From positions 124,001 to 188,000 of the forward strand of contig NZ_MVBD01000007.1 of assembly GCF_002000055.1 (NCBI RefSeq): DNA of 64,000 nucleotides. The letters are read 5' to 3'. Below the pieces are notes generated by a model. It saw only the letters and a program-made list of their open reading frames with translations. It was not told where the DNA came from and ran no database searches. Shown here piece by piece: positions 1-9,700 of this stretch (its first letter is position 1; the number at the start of each line of letters is the position of its first letter). Both the position numbers and the translations under genes were made by a program. The stretch comes from Marinicella sediminis. GTDB taxonomy: Bacteria > Pseudomonadota > Gammaproteobacteria > Xanthomonadales > Marinicellaceae.

Positions 1-46
1 ATGATGATTCCTCCTTGAATAAAACAGTTCAGTTGATTATATGCCG

Positions 47-84
47 ACAGAAAGCCGCTGTGAATCATTCCGCGCGCTTTCTGT
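47..84. repeat. Inverted repeat downstream of the RHS toxin/immunity pair
   Basis: ACAGAAAGC at 47-55 is exactly mirrored by GCTTTCTGT at 76-84, separated by 20 bases. The arms can be extended by three further pairs (CGC with GCG) if one base is bulged. Neither side is followed by a run of T, so a rho-independent terminator is not well supported. It lies in the AT-rich flank beyond the last minus-strand gene and could be a fold-back RNA, a recombination remnant or chance. The rest of 1-286 shows no convincing gene. Confidence 0.4.
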
Positions 85-286
85 ATTGTTCTGGCTCAGA
101 ATTGAAGCATTGACATGTATTTCTGAACAGAACTTTTATTATAAAACTCATTTAAACCTAGGTATTCAAATAACAATGCAGTTTGATGATTCATGCTCAT
201 TTAATTGCTTTTTTTACAGGGTCTAACATACTACCCAATTATTAGAAATACAAAACGAGCTTATCCGTTTACAACCCTCGAATTGT

Positions 287-736
287 CTATTCCTTAATTG
301 TGTAGCAAGATTCAACCAATCCATCATTTATTGATTCAACTCTTGATACATCTGTTAAGTAATAGTTTTTAGTATTATATTTTTCAGGCTTCTTTAATAC
401 AGCTGTAATTCCAACATATTTATTAAAACAATTAACCGAGCTTACCAGATCACCATTTTTGGTTGAGTCTTGGATAGAAACACTGATGCCTCCTAATGAA
501 AAATCAGACTGCTCTTTATTAAGATATAACATCAGTGGAAATTCAATTAGATATCCAGTTACATATACTCTTTTATTCTCATATAGTTCAGGCTTTTGAG
601 TGATATTAACAATATTTGCCTCCAAAAATGCACTACTGGAAAATTCGCTCGATCTGTCTCCTGAGATAAAAAAGACAGTGAAAAAAATCATAAACAGTAA
701 TATCAAACAATTAATTACTTTCTGGACGGTACCCAT
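287..736 (-). CDS. Small membrane-anchored protein, candidate immunity protein for the RHS tip
   Basis: 149 residues. It starts with a hydrophobic segment (about residues 7-25), which is a signal anchor or uncleaved signal peptide, followed by a small periplasmic domain. The domain carries a 'PELYENKRVYVTGYL' stretch that looks like the first strands of an OB-fold, plus two cysteines (in VNCF and ESCY). I do not recognise a named family. Its ATG lies 26 bases inside the end of the giant RHS gene and is preceded by GAGAGG eight bases upstream, so translation is probably coupled. The gene is strikingly AT-rich, like the adjacent RHS tip and unlike the RHS body. In RHS and other polymorphic toxin systems a small gene right after the toxin tip normally encodes the cognate immunity protein. 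A membrane-anchored exported immunity protein would imply that the toxin acts in the periplasm or at the membrane. Presence is seen directly; the role is inferred. Confidence 0.75.
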   Translation of the reverse strand: MGTVQKVINCLILLFMIFFTVFFISGDRSSEFSSSAFLEANIVNITQKPELYENKRVYVTGYLIEFPLMLYLNKEQSDFSLGGISVSIQDSTKNGDLVSSVNCFNKYVGITAVLKKPEKYNTKNYYLTDVSRVESINDGLVESCYTIKE

Positions 737-3700
737 ATACTTTACCTCTCAATATTAAAAAACTAGGTGCATTCGCACTGTTTGCTAAATTTTGTAGATG
801 ATTTGAAAACGAACTTAACGGATTTCTGCTATTTATAGTCGGGGCTATAACCACCACGCCAAAGTAGTCATATTGACCAGATGAGAGATAAGTTCTATTG
901 GTTCCAAACATTTCCCACTGTCCGCCATGTTGATAAGGGAGAAAATCTGTTTCACTTTTATTATAAACGATTCCACTTTCAGCAGTTTCTGGCGAAACAA
1001 AAGACATAGTAGCATCAACTTTTTTCCAATAAAAAATATGTTTATGAGCAGAAATTAATGCCACACCTAAAGGGCGGTTATTCCATTCATCAGAATAATT
1101 TAAAAAGTCATCTTCGGCTACTTTTAGCTCAAATTTCAGTTTTTTAATGGCTTTGTCAAAAATTTCTCTCTCCTTAACAGACATTCCCTTTCTCTCTGCT
1201 CTTGAGATACTGAGCCTTCTCTTTTCTTCACGATGGAGCTCTGCATTGAAAGCACGGGAAAAAGCTCCAGTTACCGCACCATTGACAAACTTACCTCCGG
1301 TGGCCTCTGAAATGGTGCCGCCGACAATGGCTGCCACCGCAATCCTCATTGGGGCACCTCCTGTTTCTATGTTATCGATGCCAGGGGATAGGGCCTCAGT
1401 GGCACCTGCTGATGCAAAGCCATGACCAAACTTACCACCCTGTAGCACCGAAGAGGCGCCACCCACCATGCCATGCATGGCCACTTTACCGGCAAACTGT
1501 CCGGCTGACAATCCGGTGTTGGCAAACTCCTTAAAATCAGCCGCTTTGACGTTCTTGGCCTTCACTTTATCAAAGGACTCACCGATGCCATGGAATGCAG
1601 CAGCGGTGAAGGCGCCAATCAGGGCCCCTTTGGTGCCACCGGTGATGGCTCCAGAAACCGCTCCTTTGAGCATGATTGCCAGGTACTGACCGCCCACCGG
1701 GATAAAACTCACAGCGATTGAAGCCAGCGGTCGTCCCCAGTTTTTCAGGAACACATCCATGGACCAGTATCCGGTTGGATCGTTCAATGACAGTGGATTA
1801 TTACCCACATAGGAATAGCGGTTCAGGCTCTGCGTGTCAAAAGGATCCTGGATGTGCGGATCAGCCTGCAAAAAGCGACCCAGGGTGGGATCATAAATCC
1901 GGCCATTCATATGAATGATGCCGACATCATCCAGATGCTCATGCCCGGTAAACCCGCGGGTGGTGGTGGCAATGAACACATCAAAGTCAGGGTTACTCAA
2001 GTCATCAGAACCAGAATAACGGCGTTGCCCCCAGGCATCGAAAGATGGTCGCTGCACATTCCCGGCGAGCACGCCTTCACGATTCACCGTTACCGTCACT
2101 TGCGCCGACCCCAAGTGATCCTTGAACTGGTAGCTGTAATCCCAGCTGTTCTGGAAAGCCAGTCTGGCCGGCAGATCAATGATCAGATTTCCAATGTAAC
2201 GTTTGTATCGCTCAGCCCTGCCAACCTCACCGCCGCGGATCATTTCGACATTACCGATGTAGTGGGTGGTGGTGTCCACCACACCATCGGTCAGGTCTTT
2301 TCTGACGTACCTGGAGTGACCGTTGTCGTACTGGAAGTAAGCCGACTTGTTGTTGTCACTGTTGTGGATCAGGTACGCCTTGTTCAGCGCCGTGTACTGA
2401 ATGGCCTTGTTACCCTCACCATTCGGGTTGATGCTGGAGGTCATATTGCCAACCGCATCATAATGATAACTGATACCACCAAATCCGGTCACCGCGTGCG
2501 GGCCTGCCCCATTGATCTGGTCGTATTCCAACAACGTCCCATCTTTATGCCACAGATTGCCGTTGGCGTGGTAGTCGTGTGACTTCAGGATTGCCGGACC
2601 ACCATTGATTTGTCTGGACTCTTCACGCAGGCGATTGAGTGCATCATATTCAAAGGTTTCGGCGTTTTCAGCATCGGTTTTACTGACCAGATTACCCAAC
2701 ACATCAAAGCCAAACTGAACCGAGAAATTCATGGGCCCGTTGCTGGCACAGTCAGGTGTACTGCCTTCAGCAAAACAAGTGTTTTGCATGAAACCATTTT
2801 GTTTGTGGTAATTCTTCACCGTGGTCAGGGTGCCATCATGATGGGCTTCCTTGATCACATTCCCAAAGGGATCCATGGCCAGTGCCTGATAATACGACCG
2901 GTATTTGCGGCCCTGATAGTTCACACAGGTGCTGCTGCTCTGGTTCATGCATTCCGCGGCTTCAAGGATGCGGTCCTGATAGCCGTAGCTGTTATACAAT
3001 GCCATGGTACCGAAGCCTGTTGGATCAATATTCTGGAATACCCGCCCATATTCATCAAAGGTGGTTTTCTGGGTATAAACCGAAGTATCATTGCCCTGTT
3101 CACCATCTGCTATATAAGTGGTTACTTCATTGACCCGACCAAAAAAGTCATGTTGGTAAACTTTATCAATCCGCTCACGACCATTGACGGCATCAGCCTG
3201 ATCCTGGATCACAGAATATTCACTGGTCAGTTTGCCATAGCGACCAGCAGCACCATAAACCCAGTGGTTTTCCAAAGGCTGTTCGCCAATCACATTGATG
3301 GCCGTTTTTTGTACCAAACGCCCTTTAAAATCATAGGTGTTGATCACTTCCTGGCCCAGACCATCTTGCTGAGTCAATTGCTCACCCACGGCATTGTACG
3401 TGTAGCTCCAATTACCTTTATCCGGATCACTCATGGTCCGTTTGCGGCCCAGATCATCATAGGTGATGGTGGTGGTGGCACCATTGGCGGTCATTTGGAG
3501 CAAGTTTCCTGAGGCACCGTAAATGTATTCAATGGTGCTGTACACCGTGTTGTGGTCATCCAGGAACTGCTCTATTTTTACCACTTTGCCACTGACATCT
3601 GAGTATTCCACACGCTTTTGATTTTTGGCATTGATGGTGGTGGTTTTCAATCCATCACGAGTGATGGTGGTGATGGCTGAACCACCGGTGTGGGCTGGTG

Positions 3701-6700
3701 TGCTGGTCAACTCCAACCGGCCAAAAACATCATAAAGATTGACCGCTGAGTACATGCTGCCAATTCTGCTGCCATCGCTGTTCTTCCTGAAATACGGCAT
3801 GCTGGTTTTCACTGAACGACCCACATCATCGTACCAGGTATCAATGGTGGTCCAGGCACCTGGGTTGGACGCATCACCCATTGACTGGGTTTGTGCCCGC
3901 ACCACGCGGCCCTGGGCATCTTTGTATTCTCGCTTATCAGGAGCTGAAGGCGAATGAGTGACACTGACGATCGCTGCGGATGAGGGACAATGCAGCGAAG
4001 AATTACTCACACACCAATAATTATGCGATTCTGAATAAGCACCGGTGTTCGACTTGTTGGCTTGTTCTTCACCAAATAGACCAAACACAGATTCAACGGT
4101 GGTGTTGTTGAGCAGGTCTGATGATCTCAGGGCGTTGCCAAACACATCACGTGAATTGACCTGACCGGTTTGCACTTTGATGACGGCTTGTTGGCCATCA
4201 TCATGGTACAGGCCATAAGTGCGGTCGGGGTACATGTGCCATTGATTGTCATAACTCATCTCCGAGTACCTGAACACATCCAATTGACTTGGCATGATCT
4301 TCGCTGGACGGTAATCCTTATGGCAATTCTGGGCATTGACCACAGCGCGAGAACAGGCCAGCTTATGGGTTTCGTTGCCATAGCTGTCATAATAGTGCCG
4401 GGTCTTCAGGTAGAGGCTTTGATCAGCTTTATCTTCATGAATCACTTCCTCAAGAACCTGTCCGGTGACTGGATCATAACTGAAACCAGTTTGGGTGGCA
4501 TCGGTCAGCCAACCTGTACCTGTGATCAGGTTCCTCCTGCCGTTGGTGGTCACGCTGGTCGTCAGACGGCCCAGAATCCAGTTGTCCGGATCCTGCTCAG
4601 CTTCGGCATAGGTATTGTCTACCTCGACATAGGTTAATGCATCACAACTTGCGACATTGTAAGCGGTACAGGTTTTGCTGATGGTGCGACTGACATTGCC
4701 ATAAAAGTGAGCTGGATCTGTGGTGTTTTCATAGTTCATTTTGGTGACCACAAAAGCATGGGCTTCGGTGGCTCCAAATTCAAATTGTTCCTCAACTGAT
4801 TTGAACAAATACACAAATGAACTGCCGGCAGTGCTGGCTGGTGATACCTCATTGTAAGTGTTCAAGCTGCTGGTCATTGGAGCAAAGTTCTGACCATCAA
4901 TCATCGGATCCATACAGCTGTCTCCAGATGAACAAACCGAGTAACTGCAATCATCCTCACCCACCGCACAACTGAAAGTGGTTTGTGCGGCATTGTTCAG
5001 CGCACTGTGATAGTTTTTCATGGTCCATTCAGGATTGCCCGTAAACGGGTAGTCCTGACGATAAGCCGTTTGTGTGCTGATCTGATTCTGATAATCAATG
5101 CTGGAAATCTCTGCAAATCCCAATGATCCACGACCGCCGCCCTGAACCCGCAGGCCTTTGTAATGGTACAACACCTTACTGTAGTTATTGGCAAGACCCT
5201 CAGTCGGAGATTTTTGTTCAACCTGGCGCACCAGATACATCGGTGATTTCACATCAAATACAAAAGAACCATTGCCCCAATTGGCCCCATAGCCATTGGT
5301 TCCACGGGCATATACCGTGGGCAGGGTCGCTGATTCATAACTGATGATGGTTTCATCAAATAAACCATTCGGTGCGGTTTTGCGGATGCTGACAATCTTG
5401 TCTTTGGCTTTCCAGGAATCATTGCCGATGAAGGTGTGTTTTTCCTGAGCTGTGGAATTGCTGTCACCACGCTTGAGGTAAAAGTGATCAACAAAAGAGT
5501 CACCATTCAAATCAGCAAACATGTGAACCGTGGCCTCTGCCTTGGAGTTCGATTTTCTGGCCAGAATGCTGCTGGGGGGCGTTTTCGCCGCTGACATGTG
5601 GTAACCACTGGTTGCGGTGTATTCCAGGGTTTTGTAGCGGTAATTCACCCGGCCATTGTTTGAATTGTTATCAGCAGACGGATACAACACATCCAGGTCC
5701 CCGTCGTAATCCACATCAACATACTGGGTCAGGTACTTGAAATCATCATCGCGTTTTTCTTCGTTGTAACCTGGGTTGGTTTGAATCGCTGCAGCGTATG
5801 ACGCATCGATCAAATCAAAAGGCACAAAGGTTTCAAACAATCCGTGCTGATTCAGGTAAAAACCTTCGGTGGTCACCACATCGGCCTGGAAATCACCATT
5901 CATGTCCATCATCTGAATATCCTGATCAAAACCAAAGTTAATCAAAGAACCAAAATCAAAGTCCTGAATCGTTGCCCCCTGGTCTGTTGACGTCTGGATG
6001 ACATATCCAGGACTGGTTGAATAACCAATGTTACTGATGAATTTGAGGTGTCCAGTCAGGTTGCCCTTGGCTCCCTGGCCTGGCTCAAACGAATGCACCG
6101 ACCAGAACTTAACCCAACAGTAATTATCCTCATTGATGATGCTGCGGTTGGTCCCGTCCAGACAACGCTGGGTGTCATGAAGGTACTGAAATGCCACCAA
6201 AACATCATTCAAACCATCTCCATTGACATCGGCTGGCAGCGGACTGATCGAAGCAATTCTGGGTATAAACACGCCGCCATTTTCAAATTCGGGACAACTG
6301 ATGTAAGGGTTGTCGAAAGGCGGTCCGGAATTTGGATCCAGATTTTCACAATACATTTGATATGTGTTTATCGGGAATCCAGAGGTATCCAAAGTCACCG
6401 GAACAGACTGGGTGAACTCCACCCGATCGCTACCGGCCACGTAGTCACTGATATGCAACTGGGCTGAATCATAGATACTGGTATACAATCCGCGGCCACC
6501 CTGGTCTTGTACTTCGCCGCTGACATCAAAGGCCAACAGGTCTGGTAAACCATCACCGGTGAAATCCGCAAAGTTCTGTGAATTGGCATTAGGAAACCAG
6601 CCGATTTGGGTATCCATCTGATTCAGACAGCCAATACCTGATGTAGCAGACTGGCATATTTTAGAACCGTTAGAGAAACTCACGCGCCAGGTCATGTTGT

Positions 6701-9700
6701 TTTTCACCGGGGTTAACAGATCATCAAACCCATCACCATTGAAATCAAACACATAAAAATCATTGTTGTTGATGGTGTAATCTTCCGGCTCAGCGGGTTG
6801 AATCTCGGTATTACAGGTGCGGTTGTAGAAGCTGCCGTTGTTGGTGTCGGCACAGAAAGCGCCACCATTGAATTCCGGTGTGTCTGGTGGGAACAAATTA
6901 CCGTTACCCTCGAGGTCAATGGTTCTCGAATTTCCGGCCAAAGCAAACCGCACTTCCGGATTATTACCATTGTCTTCAAAGTAGAAAGCAAACACCATTT
7001 CACTGACCCCGTCACCATTGATGTCAATCGGCTTTGGACTGCCCATCATGTCTTTGAAACGAAGGATGTTACCGGTGGCTGTGTTATAAGGTTTGAACCA
7101 ATCTTCACTGCCATCACTGCTCCAGGTGAATACCACCGGTTGTAAACAATTGGTGTTTCCGGCATCAGCACATTCAGTCACACTGTTCAACTGAGACTGA
7201 CCGGACAACGGCGAATAGGCATAGGTTAAATCCAGCTTGCGGATGGTTTGCAGGCTAGAAGCCGGTGTGATTCTGCGTTTGGTCTGTATGTTTGAAAGGC
7301 GCTTGTGTCGTTTATTGACCGCTTCCTGAGAATAGTGAGCCGCCTGATCAGATCGGGTTTCATAATTAAATTCAATCACATTTTGTGGGGTCAGCATGTT
7401 GCTGCGCAGGGTGTATTCCACTTGCTCCAGATAGGATTCTCCAACCAATGAATTATCCCAGATAAAACGCATGCTGTTGCCATTGCGATCGGCGATCTCA
7501 TTCATCAACCAGGTCATCACTGCGGTTCCGTCGGCACTCATCACCTGAGCATCGTAAACCCCGCTGGCTCCATAAGTGCGGATCTCACCATTCTTCAGAT
7601 AAACGCTGAACTGTGTTGGACCAGACGCATCAGCGGCAGCCACCACAACTTTACTGAATGATTCCATTTCAGTGCGGTATTCTGCTCCCACTGTTCCATG
7701 TGTGTTGCCGTTGGGAACCTGTAATAACTTTTGACCATCCAGACAAAACGCATCAGCGTTTGTCAGCGAGATGGGCTGGTACTGTTCCAGCGTGATGCCA
7801 TCCTGTTCGACATTTCGCAAACAGCGGCTGATGGCAGAGGTCCCGCTGATGTTCCAGCCTTGACCGGCCACATCATTGCCGCCGTTGGAGTTGTAGTTCA
7901 ATGACAATTGTGGTGACAGACCACCGGTGCCTTTGGGGGTGAACACAGGAATTGAATAGGTGCTGGCACCACTCATGTCTATATTCAATGCACCTGAAGT
8001 GAAACCCACCAGGCTGGAAGCATCATTGCTTGCCAAAGTGTGCTGGGCCGGGTTGGGCGCAGTCGCATATTGAGGGTCATTGCCGGTGCTGCACAATCCA
8101 GACACACAGTCTTCAATGATCAGGGGTTTGGATTCGGCAATCGCCACTGTCTGAGTGGGCGAAAGGTATTTGTCTTTGTGTAACTGGAACACATAGGTTC
8201 CTGGCTGTTCGATGGTGCATTGGTATTCTCCGGTTACCACATATCCACCTGGTACGTTGGAGGAACATCCTGGCAGGTTTTCCAGCGGCTGGAAGCCACC
8301 ACCATTGAAAGAATATTGGGGGTGTATGCTGTCAAAATTGTCATCCGTGTACCAACTGAAGCGGATGTCGCACTGGCCCTGCACATTGGGATCACAGGTT
8401 TGTAAACTGATGTCGGCATCATTGATTTGGTAAAAAATACCATGCAGATTGGCCCGTTTTTCATACGTTTGCATGCTTGACTGGCCGGTTCCATGAGCTC
8501 CAAATGTGGCAATGTTTCGGTACTCCAACACCCCAGCTCGTTCCACGTCAAACCAGAATTTTGCTTCTCTGAAAGCGGTGTCACCATCAGATTGTTCAAA
8601 AGACCGCCCTGCATACCCAACACCAGTCAATGCATCGCCTACCCAACCTTCAGCAGGACGTTGGGTCAGTGGATTGAAGCCATTGGGAATGGTGATTAAA
8701 TTGTAATCGTTGGCGTCATCATTTTGATCAAAATCATCGAAGTAGCCTGCCGGCGCATTTTCACACAAAGGATTGTCGGTAAAGCACACGTAAGCACTTT
8801 GTAACCACACCGGTTGTCCGTCGCCATCAAAATACAGGAAGAATTCAGTCTCCACACCACCATCGATCCAGGTCAGCACCGAGACTTCGGCTGAACTCAG
8901 CGGTGATGACATGTCGGTGATGTTTTTTTGCCACAAACCCATGTAATGATCAGCATCATTGGGCGTGTTATTGGTTTGGTTGATGTTGAAGACTGAAAAG
9001 TCTTCTATTTCCAGCATCAGACTGCCGGTTTCAATGCCATTACATCCAGCAGCGATATCACAAACGGTGTAAGGGTGGATGTTTTTACTGATGTCTACTT
9101 CTGTGAAATGGCCCAGGGCATAATCCAGGTTTAAAGCCATGGTTGCCTGGCTGGATGAATTGGGGTCAAAGCGCAACATGATGTTACCGGTATCAATTGA
9201 ATTGATTTGTGTTTCACCAGAAACCGGATCCGTTATGCGCTCGTGATAGTAGATGTCGCCCTGAAAGAGTTGATTGCCACCACTGGTGTTTTGCATGAAT
9301 TTCAATCGTGCCTCAAACCAGGCCGGCGTCCAGTTTTCTCCCAGTTTTTTGTACGACAGCCAATACCCCACCAAATCATAGGCTTCGCCATACCGACCAT
9401 GTTGTTCAGTAAAGCGCAGCCCATTGGCCCAGAAAAAATTCCAACCGGTGCCTGCCAGGTCCCGGTGCCACCAATGTCCGGGGCTGAAATCACCAGGCCC
9501 CCCACTGACTGAATTGCGTGAGCTGTTACTTTGTGGTGGGTTGCTGTTGGGAGACGGTTCCCGGAAATCAATGCCAACCGGCTCGGTACAACCCACACCG
9601 TTTTTACAGGTTTGTAAATAGAATTTTTTATGAAAGCTTGAATCAGCTGATGGCTTGATGTGCTCACAATATGTGGATGAACTCCATTGCGTATTGAATG

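Noticed and set aside
1854-3512. Long plus-strand open frames inside the RHS gene
   Set aside because: They run antisense to a clearly coding RHS region, show no family motifs and have the skewed composition of shadow frames.
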